From Rhodococcus sp. Leaf247 (GTDB lineage: Bacteria; Actinomycetota; Actinomycetes; Mycobacteriales; Mycobacteriaceae): a stretch of 64,000 nt of DNA. The stretch's first letter is position 1. Each line of letters begins with the position of its first letter. Below the pieces are notes generated by a model. That model was not told the DNA's origin and searched no databases. It worked only from the letters and a program-made list of their open reading frames with translations. The stretch spans positions 434,157-498,156 of the forward strand of contig NZ_LMRP01000002.1 in the NCBI RefSeq assembly GCF_001426185.1. The letters are read 5' to 3'. This document shows positions 27,679-42,600 of this stretch, piece after piece. The translations under genes and the position numbers were made by a program.

Positions 27679-30600
27679 TCAGTTCCCCAATGCCCTGCGC
27701 AGTGCCGGAACGATGACGTCCCACGCTGCGTCGGTCGTCATCGACCAGTGCGTCACCGGGACCGAGTACGCGTCCACGACGTCGGCGTAGGGCAGCCACG
27801 AGTCCGCGTAGACACGTCCGGTCGGATCGTCGGCGGCCGCGGCGAAGAACAGCATCCGACCGTCGAAGTAGCCGGGGTGATGCTGTTCCATCAAGCTGCC
27901 GTTGTGTGCCGCACCCTTCAACATCAGCTCGATGGTGCGCTCGTCCAACACCTTTGCTACCGACGGCGCCGACGCGATCATGCGTGCGGCGTCTGCGGTG
28001 TTCTCCAAGGGGATATCCGGGACGCCTTCCGTGCTCACACCGACTGCACCCAGTATCTCCGTCAGCGACAAACCGGACTCCGTGTCGGAGGAGGAAGTCG
28101 ACGGTGCACTCCCGTAGGTATCCAGGACGGCAACGAGGTCGACGACCTCACCCGCCTCCCTCAGGAGTACAGCAACTGCGTGCGCGACCTTCCCACCGAA
28201 AGACCACCCGAGCAATCTGTACGGACCCTCGGGACTGACCGTCCGGATCTCGGCGAGGTACCGCTCCGCCACTGCGACAAGTGACTCCTCGAGCGTGTCG
28301 TCGCCCGAGAGCGCCGGCGTCTGGATGCCGTAGATCGGGATCTCCGGATCCAACCTCGAGGCCAGGCCCGTGAAGCTCCACGCCAGTCCGACGATCGGGT
28401 GGAAACAGAACAGCGCCGGCTGACTCCCGGTCGTCCGGATCGGCAGCAGCACGCCCAGCGCATCCTTGTCGTCGTCGATCGCACCGGCCTCCACCCGCGC
28501 CGCGAGGGTGGCCGGGGTGGGCGAGGTGAAGATCCACTGCAACGGGACGTCGAGGTCGATGACGTCGGACGCACGGACCGCCGACAACAGCTTGGTCGCA
28601 CTGAGCGAGTTGCCGCCCAGCTCGAAGAAGTTGTCGTCGACTCCCACACGATCGACGCCCAGCACACTCGCGAAGACGTCGACGAATGCCGTTTCCAGCG
28701 GTGTCGACGGCGCACGGTAGTCGCGCTGCACACCCGCGTCCGGACTCGGAAGCGACTTGCGATCCATCTTCCCGCTGGCGCCGAGGGGGATCGAGTCGAT
28801 GACGACGGTCCGACTCGGCACCATGTAGGACGGCAACCTGGTCCCGGCGAACTCCTCGAGGTCGATCAGGTCCACCGTCGTCCCCTCCTCGGGCACGACG
28901 TAGCCGATCAGGGCTGCGCTGCCACCGAACTTCTTCACCGCCGCAGCGGCGATGGTGATGCCGGGGAACGACGCGAGAACCTTCTCCACCTCGCCGAGCT
29001 CGATGCGGAAACCGCGCACCTTGACCTGGTCGTCGGTTCGACCGAGGTAGTCGATGTCACCGGTGCTCGACCAGCGCACAGCGTCACCGGTCCGGTACAT
29101 CCGTCCCGGCGCGAACGGGTTCGCGACGAAACGGTCCGACGTCAGATCCGACCGACCGAAGTATCCCCAGGCCAGCTGATCACCGGCCAGGTACAGCTCA
29201 CCGGCGACCCCGTCGGGAACGGGCTTCAGCGCACCGTCGAGGACGTAGACGCTGGTGTTGGCCGCCGGCTTGCCGATCGGGATGGACGCGGACGTACCCG
29301 TGTAGGCACCCGAGAAGCGTGTGACCGTGACGGCCGCCTCGGTGGGTCCGTACAGGTTGTCGACCTGTGCGTCGCTGATGCGACCGAACGCATCGACGCT
29401 GTCCCGAGGCAGTGCCTCGCCGGCGCACAGCACCGCACGGACCGATGCCACGTCCGCCGCCTCCGCGACCGTCAGGAACGCAACGAACGGGGACGGCACG
29501 AACACGGCGATCGTGACGTTCTGCGTCCGGATCAGATCCGCGATGTACAGCGAATCGCTCTGTCCGCCGGGCTTGGCCAGCACGACCGTCGCACCGGCGG
29601 TGATCGGCCACCACAGTTCCCACACCGAGACGTCGAACGTCACCGGCGTCTTCTGCACGACGGCGTCGGCCGTGGACAACCCGTACTCCCGGGTCATCCA
29701 CGCGAGCTGGTTCGCCACCGCGGAGTGACCGACGGCGACGCCCTTGGGGCGGCCCGTCGACCCCGAGGTGTAGATGATGTACATCAGGTCGTCGCCCGTG
29801 ATAGGACGCGTCCGCTCGTGGTCCTCGATGTGCCCGCCCGAGTAATCGGACAGGTCGAGCGTGTCCACGTCGACCCGCGTGCACCCCGTGTCCTCGAGAT
29901 CGAGGACGATCGGCGACACCGTCAGCACTCCGCGAGGCCGCGCGTTCTGGAGCACGTACTTCGTCCGCTCCGCCGGGTGCTCGAGATCGATCGGCAGGTA
30001 CGCGGCCCCCGACCTCACCACGGCGTGCAGAGCGATCATCATGTCGAACGATCGCGGGATCGCGACGGCGACCAGGTCACCGGGTCCGACGGCGTGCGCG
30101 ATGAGGTACCGCGCCAACCGGTCGACTCGCTCGTCGAACTGGCGGTACGTGAGCGAGACGTCACCGGCCACGATCGCGACCTCGTCGGGCGACGCAGCGA
30201 ATCGGTGATCGAGCATCTCGGTGACCGTCGACGGGACCCCCGGCATGGCCGTCCGGTTGCGGTCCTCGACGACGAGACGCTTCTCGTCGCTGCTCATGAT
30301 CTCGATGTCGCGCACCATCGTGTCCGGTGCGAACGCCGCGGTCTCGAGCACGCGCAGGAACCTGTCGGCGAACGACTGCACCGTGGCCTCGTCGAACAGC
30401 GACGTCGCGTAGGTGAAGGCGAGTTCGAGCCCGCGCCCACGCTCGGAGTTCTCGCCGCCCTCGGCGACCACGAGATGCAGGTCGTACTGCGAGATCTCGG
30501 CCCCCGGATCGAGTGCCGCGACCTCGAGACCCGCCAGGCTCGCCTGCACCGGTGCGAGGTTCTGGAACGAGAAGCCCACCTGGAACAGCGGGTTGAAGGC

Positions 30601-33600
30601 CGTGGACCGCTCCGGGTCCACCGCTTCGACCACTGTCTCGAACGGCACGTCGGCATTCGCGAACGCGCCGAGGTCGACCGCCGAGGCGGCCTGGACGAGA
30701 TCGCGGAACGACTGGTGGGGATCGACGTCGAGACGCAGGGCGAGCGTGTTGACGAACATTCCCACCAGGTCGTCGAGCGCTTCGTCGCCGCGACCCGCGA
30801 TCGGTGTGCCGACCACGATGTCCCGGCTGTTCGCCAACTTCGACAGCAGCACCGAGAACGCCGAGTGGACGCCCATGAACAGCGTGGCGCGCGACCCCTG
30901 GCAGACCTCCTGGAGGGCGTCCATGACGCGGGCGGGCAGGAAGAAGCCGATCTCCTTGCCGGACATCGACTGGACCTCGGGCCTCGGCCTGTCGAACGGC
31001 AGCTCGAGCGGGCCGTCGAGACCGGCCATGGTCGACTTCCAGTACGAGATCTGTTCGCCGAGAACCGATGTCGGGTCCTCGACCGAACCGAGTGCCTCAC
31101 GCTGCCACAACGTGTAGTCCGCGTACTGCACCTCGAGGGGACGCCAGACGGGCTCGTTCCCCTCGGAGCGCGACGCGTAGGCGACCATGACGTCCCGTGC
31201 CAGCGGCCCGATGGAGAAGCCGTCCGCCGAGATGTGGTGCATCACGATCATCAGCACGTGCGAATCCGGGCCGGTGCCGAGCAGCAGACCCCGGATGGGA
31301 ACTGCCGCGGTGACGTCGAATCCGCGGGCGACGAAGGACACCAGACGGGATCGGACGGCGTCCTCCGACACCGAGTCCCGCTCGAAGTCCAGTACGTGAT
31401 CCGACGGCGGCACGATCTTCTGGAACGGCCCCGACTCGTCCTGCGGGTACAGCGTGCGGAGCGCCTCGTGCCGCGCGACCACGTCCTGCACTGCGCGGAC
31501 GAGGGCGTCGACGTCGAGATCCCCGGTGAGCCGCACGGCCAGGGGGACGTTGTACGCGGGAGAGACCGTGTCGAACTGGTTCAGGAACCACATCCGCTGC
31601 TGAGCCAGCGACAGCGGGATACGGTCCGGCCGCACCATCGGCGTCAGCGGGATCCGAGCACCCGACGTGGCGGATTCCACGCGTGCGGCGAATCCTGCGA
31701 CATCCGCCGTCTCGAACATCTCGCGGATGCCGACGGTGGTGCCGAGACGCGCATTGATGCGGGCGATCACCCGTGTCGCCGACAGCGAGTTTCCGCCCAG
31801 CTCGAAGAAGTTGTCGTCCACTCCGACCCGATCCACGCCGAGTACCGAGGCGAACGCGTCCGCGACGGCTTCCTCGACCGGCGTCGACGGTGCCCGGAAC
31901 TCACGCCCGGCGGTGGCGTCGACCGACGGCAGCTGTCGGCGATCGAGCTTGCCGTTGACGCTCAGCGGCAGTGCGTCGATCACGACGATCCGTGCCGGCA
32001 CCATGTACGCCGGCACCAGTGTCCGCATGGTCTCGCGGACCGCGTCGACGTCGACGGTGCGGTCCTCGTGCGGAACGGCGTAGCCGATCAGCAGATCGCC
32101 ACCGGCAACCTTCTTGACCGCGGCGGCGGCGGCGGACACGCTCTCGTGCGTCGCGAGAGCGGACTCGACCTCACCGAGCTCGATGCGGAAGCCGCGGACC
32201 TTGACCTGATCGTCCGTTCGCGCCACGAACTCGAGTTCCGGTCCCGTCCCGGCCGTACGGGTGTTCCACCGCACGGCGTCGCCGGTCCGGTAGAGGCGCC
32301 CCGCGCCGTACGGATTCGCGACGAACCGCTCGGCCGTCAGGCCGGAGCGACCGTAGTACCCGCGGGCGAGCTGAACTCCCGAGAGATACAGCTCTCCCGT
32401 GACGCCCTGCGGAACGGGCCGCAGACGGTCGTCCAACACGTAGACGCGGACGTTGGCCTCGGGGGCGCCGATGGGCACGACACCCGTCTCGTCCGCCGTG
32501 ATGCGGTGCACGGTGGCCGAGACGGCAGCCTCGGTCGGTCCGTACAGGTTGACCACGTGAGCGTCGGACAGGCGTGCAAACGCCGTGACCACGTCGCGCG
32601 GCAACGCCTCACCGATGCAGACGACCGCGCGCAGCGTCGCGATGTCCTCCCGCGTGGCGACGGCGGTGAAGGCGCCCAGCAGGGACGGCACGAAGTCCGC
32701 CACGGTGACGGCTTCGTCGCGCATCAGTCGCGCCAGGTAGACCGGGTCGCGGTTACCTTCCGCGTTCGCCACGACCAGGCGGGCGCCCGTCGTGAGCGGC
32801 CACCACAGTTCCCACACCGACAGGTCGAAGGTCGACGGCGTCTTGTGCACCATCGCATCGGCCTCGGTGAGCTCGAACTCCTGTTGCATCCACCAGATCT
32901 GGTTCGCCACGGCGCGGTGCGGCAGGGCCACACCCTTGGGTCGACCGGTCGATCCGGAGGTGTAGATGACGTAGATCGCGTCGTCGGGCAGCAGTGTGCG
33001 CGACCGCTCGGCGTCGGTGACCGGAGCGTCCGAGTACCCGGACAGGTCGACCGTCGTGATGTCCACCTGCGGCACGTCGGTGTGCACCGCCAACCCGTCG
33101 AGGCCCGTGACAACGAGAGTCGGGCGGGCGTCACCGAGGACGTACTCGGTGCGATCGGCGGGATGATCCGGATCGATCGGCAGGTAGGTCGCACCCGCCT
33201 GAACGACCGCGTACAGAGCGACGATCGAGTCGACGGACCTCGGAACCGCGACGGCCACGAGGTCTCCCGTACCGACGCCGGATGCGATCAGGTGGCGGGC
33301 GAGGCGGGCGACACGAGCTCCCAGCTCGGCGTAGGTCGACGACTCGCCCTCGAACGTGATCGCCACCGCGTCGGACGACGCCGCGACGCGGCCCGTGAAC
33401 ATCTCGGTCAGCAGCAGCGGCGCGCCGGACCGGTCCGTGGCGTTCACGGAGTCCAGCAGCTCACGCTGCTCGTCCTCGGACAGGACGTCGACGGCGCGGA
33501 GCGGAACCGTCGGGTCGGCGTTGACGGTGTCGATGACGCGGTGCAGACGCTCGACGATCGCGTCGGCGGTACTGCGATCGAACAGGGCGGTGGAGAACGT

Positions 33601-36600
33601 CAGGGCGCACTCGAGCGCACTGGTGACACCGTCGCCACCTTCCTCGGCGCCGACGAGGAGCTGCAGGTCGAACTGTGCGGCTCCGGTTTCCACACCCAGG
33701 TCCGAGATCTCGAGCCCGGGCAGCGTCAGGGACACCTGCTCGAGGTTCTGGAAGGTGAAGCCCACCTGGAACAACGGGTGATGAGCCGTCGACCGTTCCG
33801 GGTTGATGGCCTCGACGAGCCGCTCGAACGGGATGTCGGCGTTGCCGAAGGCGGCGAGGTCCCGTGCCCGTGCCTGTTCGACCAGCTCACCGAACGACAT
33901 GTCCGGGTCCAGGTCGAGGCGCAGGCCGAGAGTGTTGGCGAACTGACCGACGAGGTTGTCGAGTTCCTGCTCTCCACGACCGGCGATCGGCGTGCCGACG
34001 ACGATGTCGCGCGAGCCCGACAACTTGGCCAGCGTGAGAGCGAAGGCAGCGTGCATCGCCATGAACAGCGTGGAACCGGACGCGGTGGCCACCCGGTTCA
34101 GCGCCTGCACCTGATCCGCGGAGATGCGGAAGCGGACCGATTCACCCTCCATAACCTGGATCTCCGGCCGCGGACGGTCGAACGGCAGCTCGATCGGGCC
34201 GTCGATTCCGCCGAGAGCGGTGCGCCAGAAGTCGAGCTGTCGGGCCAGGATCGACGTGGGATCCGACTCGTCGCCGAGGACCTCGAGCTGCCACAGCGTG
34301 TAGTCCGCGTACTGCACCGGGAGCGGCGCCCAGATCGGGGCATTGCCGGCGATGCGGGACGAGTACGCCACCATGACGTCGCGGGCCAGCGGGCCGAGCG
34401 AGAACCCGTCCGCCGACACGTGGTGGATCACGAAGGCGAGCACCTGCTCGGACGGACCCGTCCTGAGAATGGCTGCTCGGACAGGAACCTCACGGGTCAC
34501 GTCGAAGCCGTCGGTGACGAAGGCGAAGAGTCGGGCACGCATGCGTGCCGGATCGACGTCCTCGACGGTCAACGACAGGTTGGTGCGATCGACCGGGAGC
34601 ACCACCTGGTGCGGGCCGTTCTCGCCCTCCGGGTACACCGTGCGCAGCACCTCGTGCCGACCGATCACATCGGTGATCGCCTGCTCGAGAGCGACGGTGT
34701 CCAGATCACCCGTCAACTTGATCGCCAGCGGGATGTTGTACGCCGCGGAGGAGGTGTCGAAGCGGTTCAGGAACCACATGCGCTGCTGCGCGAGGGACAG
34801 CGGGATCTCCTCGGGACGTTCCCGCGGTTCCAGGGCGACGCGTGTACCGAACTCGACCGCACGTTCCGCACGCACTGCGAGCCCCGCGGCCGTGGGTGCC
34901 TCGAAGATCTCGCGGATGCCGACGCGAGCGTTGAGTGCCGCGTTGACCCGGGAGATGACCTGTGTCGCCGACAGCGAGTTGCCACCGAGCTCGAAGAAGT
35001 TGTCGTCCACGCCGACGCGCTCGACGCCGAGCACCGACGCGATGGCACCGGCCACCACTTCCTCCACCGGGGTGGACGGTGCGCGGTAGGTCGAGCCGGC
35101 ATCGACGCCGACCGACGGCAACTGCCGACGGTCCAGCTTGCCGTTGATCGACAGCGGCAGACTGTCGAGTACGACGATCCGCTGCGGAACCATGTACGAC
35201 GGAAGGCTTTCCGACGCGTGAGCGCGCACGGCGTCGACATCGACGGACCGGTCCGGGGCAGGAACGACGTAGCCGACGAGCATGTCTCCGCCACCGGTGG
35301 TGGACACCGCCACCGCTGCTGCCGCGACCGAATCGTCGCCCACGAGAACGCTTTCGATCTCACCGAGCTCGATGCGGAAGCCGCGGACCTTGACCTGGGT
35401 GTCGGTGCGGTCGAGGAAGACCAGCTCACCGCCGGCGTTCCAGCGGACGGCGTCGCCGGTGCGGTACAGGCGTGAGCCGTCGGCGTCGAACGGGTTCGCG
35501 ACGAACCGTTCCGACGTGAGGTCGGCTCGGCCGACGTATCCCAGCGCGAGCTGGGTGCCGCCGAGGTACAGCTCGCCGCCGACGCCCGTCGGTACCGGCC
35601 TGAGTCGATCGTCGAGTACGTAGACCCGGACGTTGGCCTCGGGTGAGCCGATGGGCACCGACCCATTGGCGCCGCGCACGGTGCGGTGCGAGGTCACGGA
35701 GACCGCGGCCTCGGTGGGGCCGTAGAGGTTGTCGAGCGTTGCGTCCGACAGGGATTCGAATGCTGTCACGACGTCGCGCGGTAGGGCTTCACCGATGCAC
35801 AGCACCGCGCGGAGCGTGGCCACGTCCTCCCGCGATGCCAGGGCGCAGAAGGCGCCGAGGAGCGACGGCACGAAGTCGGCCACGGTGATCCGCTCGTCCC
35901 GCATGAGGCGTGCGAGGTAGGACGGGTCGCGGTTGCCCTCCGGGGAGGCCAGGACCAACCGGGCGCCCGCGGTCAGCGGCCACCACAGTTCCCATACCGA
36001 CAGGTCGAACGTGGACGGCGTCTTCTGCACCATCGCGTCCTCGGACGTGAGGTGGTACTCGTTCTGGATCCACGCCATCTGGTTGGCGACGGCACGGTGC
36101 GGCAGCGCCACGCCCTTCGGCCGTCCGGTCGAGCCGGAGGTGTAGATGACGTAGGCGCGGTCCTGGGGGAGCAGGGGTCGACTGCGGTCGATGTCGGTCA
36201 TCGGAGAGCCGTCGAACAACGACATGTCGACCGTCGAAAGGTCGACGGTGGGGATCGTCGTCTCCACGGGAAGCGGCGTGCCGGAGATGATCGCCATCGA
36301 CGGAGCGGCACTGGAGAGCACGTACTCCGTGCGCTCCGCCGGGTGATCGAGGTCGATCGGGAGGTATCCGGCACCGGCAGCGACGACGCCGTACATCGCG
36401 ACCATGGAGTCGAACGAGCGCGGTACCGCGACGGCGACCAGATCGCCTGTCCGGACACCCTCACCGACGAGGTAGCGGGCCAGGCGCGACACACGTTCGG
36501 AGAACTCCCCGTAGGTGATCGACTCGTCGCCGTACGTCAGCGCCGTGGAGTCAGGTGCCGCGGCGACGCGGGCCGCGAACATGTCCGTCAGCAGCTCGGG

Positions 36601-39600
36601 CACACCGGCGACGTCGGTGTCGTTGCGCTGCACCAGGATCTGCTCACGCTCGTCGGCCGACAGGACGTCGACGGCAGCGATGCGCTGGTCCGGTCGCGCC
36701 GCGACGGCGTCGAGAACGCGCAGGAACCGTTCGACGAACACCTGTGCCGTGGACTCGTCGAACAAGGACGTGGCATAGGTGAGCATCGCGATCTGCCCGG
36801 CATCGGTGCCGCTCTCGCTGACGATGAGGTGCAGGTCGAACTGGGACACATCGAAGTCGAAGCCGGCGTCCGACACCGTCAGATCGGGAAGCTCGAAGCT
36901 CACCGGTGACAGGTTCTGGAAGGAGAAGCCGACCTGGAACAGCGGGTGGTACGCGGTGGAGCGCACCGGATTCAGCGCCTCGACCAACTGCTCGAACGGC
37001 ACGTCGGCGTTGCCGAAGGCCGCCAGGTCGCTCTCGCGGACCGACTCGACCAGATCGGCGAACGTCAGGTCCGGGTTCACGTCGACGCGCAGAGCGAGCG
37101 TGTTGACGAACATGCCGACCATGTCGTCGAGCTCCTGCTCGCCGCGGCCGGCGATCGGGGTACCGACAGCGATGTCCCGACTGCTGCTCAGCGCCGACAG
37201 CAGGACGGACCAGCCGGCGTGCATCGCCATGAACAGCGTGGCGCGCCGTTCCTGCGCGATCGACGTCAGCGCGGCCGTCGTCTCGGCGGAGATCTCGAAG
37301 CGGATCGACTTGCCCTGCAACGACTGCACCGCGGGGCGCGGTCGATCGGTCGGCAGCGCCAACGCGTCTCCCAGCCCGGCGAGGCGGGTCTTCCAGTACG
37401 CGACCTGCCTGCTGACGACGGAGGTGTCGTCGTCGAGCGAGCCGAGAACCATGCGCTGCCACAGCGCGAAGTCGGCGTACTGCACCGGCAGCGGCGTCCA
37501 CGACGGTGCCTCACCGCGTACCCGAGCGGTGTAGGCCACCATGACGTCCCGCGCGAGAGGACCCTGCGAGAAACCGTCGGACGAGACGTGGTGGATGACG
37601 ATGCCGAGGACGTAGGCCGGATCGTCGTCCGGGGCGTCGGTGATCTGCAGCAGCAGTCCGCGGACCGGAACCTCGGCCGTGACGTCGAATCCGCCGGAGA
37701 CGAACGTGAACAACCGCGCGGCGACGTTCTCCTCGGTGACGTCCTCCGCGTGCAGGTCCAGCGGAACGTCACGCGCCGGCAGGACGACCTGCGCGGGCCC
37801 GTCGTCGGTCTGCGGGTAGACCGTTCGCAGAGACTCGTGGCGTTCGAGGACGTCGCGGACCGCCAGGGTCAGCGCGTCCAGGTCGAGCCGGCCCTGGAGC
37901 CGGATAGCGAGCGGAACGTTGTACGCGGGCGAGGACGTGTCGAACTGGTTCAGGAACCACATGCGCGACTGCGCCAGCGACAGCGGCACGTGCGCCGGCC
38001 GCTCCATCGGCACCAGCGGAGCACGCGTCTCGGCGGTCGACGCCGACTCGGCGCGCGCGGCGAAGGTCGCGACGTCCGCGGACTCGAACATCTCGCGGAT
38101 ACCGATGCGGGTGTTCAACCGCGCGTTGACGCGGGCGACCACCTGCGTCGCCGACAACGAGTTGCCGCCGAGCTCGAAGAAGTTGTCGTCCATACCGACT
38201 CGGTCGACACCGAGCACCGCGGCGAAGGCAGCGGCCACGATCTCCTCGACCGGGGTGGAGGGTGCGCGGTACTCGCGCGCCACGTCCAGATCGACCGACG
38301 GCAGACGACGGCGGTCGAGCTTGCCGTTGACGCTGAGGGGCAGCTCGTCGATGACGACGATGCGGGACGGCACCATGTAGCCCGGCACCGACTCCCCTGC
38401 CGCGGCGCGCACGGCGTCGACATCGACGGTCGTGTCGGGTTCCGCGACGACGTACCCGACGAGGAGCTCTCCGCCGGCGGTCCGAGCGACGGCGGCCGCG
38501 GCTGCAGCAACTCCGGCAGCCGATGTCAGCGCGGCCTCGACCTCGCCGAGCTCGATACGGAAGCCGCGAACCTTGACCTGGTCGTCGGTGCGTGCGACGA
38601 ACTCGAGAACCGTGGCGTCTCCACGGGTGACCCAGCGGACGGCGTCACCGGTGCGGTAGAGACGTCCGGCTCCGAAGGGGTCGGCCACGAAGCGTTCCGC
38701 GGTGAGAGCGGTGTTGCCGAAGTATCCGAGCGCCAGCTGGTTGCCCGCGAGATAGAGCTCACCTGCGACACCGACCGGGACCGGTCGAAGGCGACTGTCG
38801 AGGACGTACACCTGGACGTTCGACTCGGGTCCACCGATGGACACCGGGCCGCTCTCGTCGGGCGCGATGTGGTGCACGGTGACCGAGACGGCAGCTTCCG
38901 TCGGGCCGTACAGGTTGACCACGGGGGCATCGGACAGCCGGGCGAACGACGTGACGACGTCACGCGGAAGCGCCTCGCCGATGCACAGGACGGCCCTCAG
39001 CGACGCGACGTCCTCGGACGTCGCCACCGAGGCGAATGCCCCGAGGAGCGACGGCACGAAGTCGGCGACGGTGACGTTCTGCTCGCGCATGAGACGCGCC
39101 AGTTCGGCGGGATCCCGATTCGCCTCCGGGGAACCGATGACGAGACGGGCGCCGGCGGTGAGCGGCCACCACAGTTCCCACACCGACAGGTCGAACGTGG
39201 ACGGTGTCTTCTGCACCATCGCATCGTCGGCCGTGAGGGCGAACTCGTTCTGGATCCACCAGAGTTGGTTCGCCACAGCGCGATGCGGCAGCGCGACGCC
39301 CTTGGGTCGTCCCGTCGAGCCGGAGGTGTAGATGACGTAGACGGGGTCCTCCGCGAGAAGCGGACGCGTGCGCTCCTCGTCGGTGACGGGGCCGTCGGAG
39401 AATTCCGAGAGCTCCGCCGCGAGCACGTCCATCGTCGGCACGTCGGTCGGCGCGGACAGCTCCCGTCCACCGAGCAGGATCAGCGACGGTCGAGCATTGC
39501 CCAGCACGTACTCGGTGCGCTCGGCCGGATGATCGAGATCGATCGGCAGGTAGGCGGCACCCGCCTGGACCACCGCGTACATCGCGACCATGGAGTCGAT

Positions 39601-42600
39601 CGACCGCGGCATCGCGACCGCGACCAGGTCGCCGGTGCGGACGCCGTCCGCCAGCAGCGCGCGTGCCAGACATGCCACGCGAGAGCCGAACTCGGCGTAC
39701 GTGATCGACATCTCGCCCTCGGTGAGGGCGAGAACGTCCGGGCGCTCGGCGACACGGTCGGCGAACATCCGCGCGACCGATGTGGGAGCACCGGACACCG
39801 CGGTGTCGTTGACGTCGACGAGGATCGCGCGACGCTCGTCCTCGCTCAGCACGTCGACCGACCGCACGGGGGCCTCGGGACGCGCGATCACGGCGTCGAC
39901 GACGCGCGAGAACCGCTGCGTGAACGACTCGGCGGTGGCCTTGTCGAACAGTGCCTCGGCAAACGTCAGGACGGACTGCAACGATCCGTCCTCGGCGCCC
40001 TCGCTGACGATCAGGTGCAGATCGAACTGCGAGACAGCCGCTTCGATGCCGACGTCGCCCACGGTGAGGTCCGGCAGCTCGAACGTCACGGGTGCGAGGT
40101 TCTGGAAGGAGAAGCCCACCTGGAAGATCGGGTGGTACGCCGTCGAGCGGCGCGGATCGACGGCCTCGACCAACTGCTCGAACGGCACGTCCGCGTGACC
40201 GAACGCGGACAGGTCGACCGACCGTGCGGCCGCGACCAGATCGGCGAACGACGCGTCCGGATCGACGTCGAGGCGCAGGGCGAGCGTGTTGACGAACATG
40301 CCCACCATGTCGTCCAGCTCGCGTTCACCACGACCGGCGATCGGGGTTCCGACGGCGATGTCCCGCGAACCCGACAGCGTCGCGAGCAGGACGGACCATG
40401 CAGCGTGCACGGCCATGAACAGCGTGCCCTGACGTGATGCGGCGACGGCACGCAGACCGGCGGTCTGCTCCGGTGTCAGCGAGAACTGCACCGAGTGGCC
40501 CAGCATCGACTGCACGGCCGGGCGAGGACGATCCGAGGGGAGCTCGAGAGGATCGTCGAGACCGACCAGCTGCTGCTTCCAGTAGGAGATCTGCTGGGCG
40601 GTCAGCGAGTCCGGATCCTTCTCGGATCCGAGCACCGCGCGCTGCCACAGCGCGTAGTCGGCGTACTGGACCGGCAGTGGGGCCCACTCCGGCGCCGCAC
40701 CGGTGATGCGCGCCGAGTAGGCGACCATGACGTCGCGTGCCAGCGGTCCGAGAGAGAAGCCGTCGGCGGAGATGTGGTGGACGACGATCGACAGGACGTA
40801 CTCGGCCTTGTCTCCGGCCGGGTCGACGATCTCCAGAAGCACACCGCGGACGGGCACTGCCTCGGTGACGTCGAAACCGCCCGCGATGAACTCGAACAGG
40901 GCGCCGGGGACGCCGTCGGTCTCGACGGGCCGAGGTGCGAGCTCGAGCGGGACCGCGTCGACACCCAGGATCACCTGGTACGGACCGTCTTCCGATCCGG
41001 GGTAGACCGTGCGCAGCGTCTCGTGGCGGGCGAGGACGTCGCGGACGGCCTCCTCGAGCGCCTCGACGTCGAGCGAGCCGGTGAGCCGGACCGCCAGCGG
41101 GATGTTGTAAGCCGGTGAGCTGGTGTCGAACTGGTTCAGGAACCACATGCGGCGCTGCGCCAACGACAGAGGGACCGGATCGGGTCGCTCCCCCGCCACC
41201 AACCGGGGACGGTCGCCCACGCCGGCCGAGAGTGCCCGTGCGGCAAGCTCGCCCACCGTGGAGGCATCGAAGATGTCGCGGACGCCGATGTGCGCATCGA
41301 GCGCCGCGTTGATGCGGGCGACGGCCTGGGTCGCGACCAGTGAATTGCCACCGAGGTCGAAGAAACTGTCGTCGACACCGACGCGCTCGACGCCGAGGAG
41401 GTCGGCGAACACCTCCGCGACGGCCTGATCCTCGGGGGTCTCGGGAGCGCGGTACTCGGCGCGGGACCGGACCAGTGTCGGTTCCGGGAGCGCCGCGCGG
41501 TCGAGCTTGCCGACCGGGTTCAGCGGCACCGACGTCAGCGGCATGATCACCGAGGGCACCATGTGCGCGGGCAGACTCGCCTTGACCGACGCGTGCACGG
41601 CGGCGATGTCGAGGTCGACACCCTCGCGGGGCAGGACGTACGAGACGAGGTCGGTGACACCGCCGGCGGATCGGTGACCCACCGTGACGGCGAAGTCGAC
41701 GTCCGGGTGCGCGGACAGAGCCGCATCGATCTCACCGAGCTCGATGCGCTGGCCGCGGATCTTGACCTGGAAGTCGCTGCGGCCGATGTACTCGATCGTT
41801 CCGGCCTCGGTCCAGCGGACGACGTCACCGGTGCGGTACAGGCGACTTCCCGCGGGACCGTACGGGTCGGCGACGAAGCGCTCCGACGTGAGCGTCGAGC
41901 GACCGAAGTACCCACGCGCGACTCCGGGACCTCCGGCATAGAGCTCACCCGGGACGCCGACCGGAACCGGCCGGAGCCGACCGTCGAGGACGTACTCGGT
42001 GGTGCCCTTGCTGGGGCGACCGACGGTGATCCGATCACCGGCGGCCAGCGACAACGACGCGTTGATCATGATGGTCGTCTCGGCGGGGCCGTAGCCGTTG
42101 ACGACGGTGCGGCCCGACTCGGCCCACGTCGCCATCAGTTCGGGCGGGAGTGCTTCGCCGACGGGCATCACGGCACGGACGGACGGCACCGCGTCGGGTT
42201 CGACCGTCGCGAGCGCCGACGGGGTGATGACCATGTGGGTCACGCCCTCGTCGGTCACGAACCGGGCCAGGTCCGGTCCGCCGTAGAACCCGGCCGGCGC
42301 CGGAGCCAGCGGAACTGCATTGCCCGCAGCGAGCAGGATCTCGAAGATCGATGCGTCGAAGCTGGTCGAGGCGACGGCGAGAACGACGGACCGCTCGTCG
42401 ATCTTTAGGCTGTCCGTCTGCGCCGCAACGAGGTTCGCGAGGCCCGTGTGCGAGACGACGACGCCCTTGGGCTGTCCGGTCGAGCCGGACGTGTAGATCA
42501 TGTACGACGCGTTGTCGAGGCGGATCGAGCCGAGACGTTCGGCGTCCGTGATCCGCTCGGACGAGCGCGCGTCGACCTCGGACGCGACCTGCTCGTCGTC

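Noticed and set aside
27661..27700. Small gene between WS/DGAT paralogue 4 and NRPS-C
   Set aside because: The 38-nt gap is filled by the terminator hairpin, and no frame fits.
28399..35475. Very long open frame (2358 codons) on the plus strand opposite NRPS-C, with similar long frames at 42448-46218, 36946-40437, 17817-21527 and 56225-59998
   Set aside because: They lie antisense to NRPS modules with clear domains. In high-GC DNA the complementary frame often stays open, and their translations are low-complexity Arg/Asp/Gly-rich with no domains.
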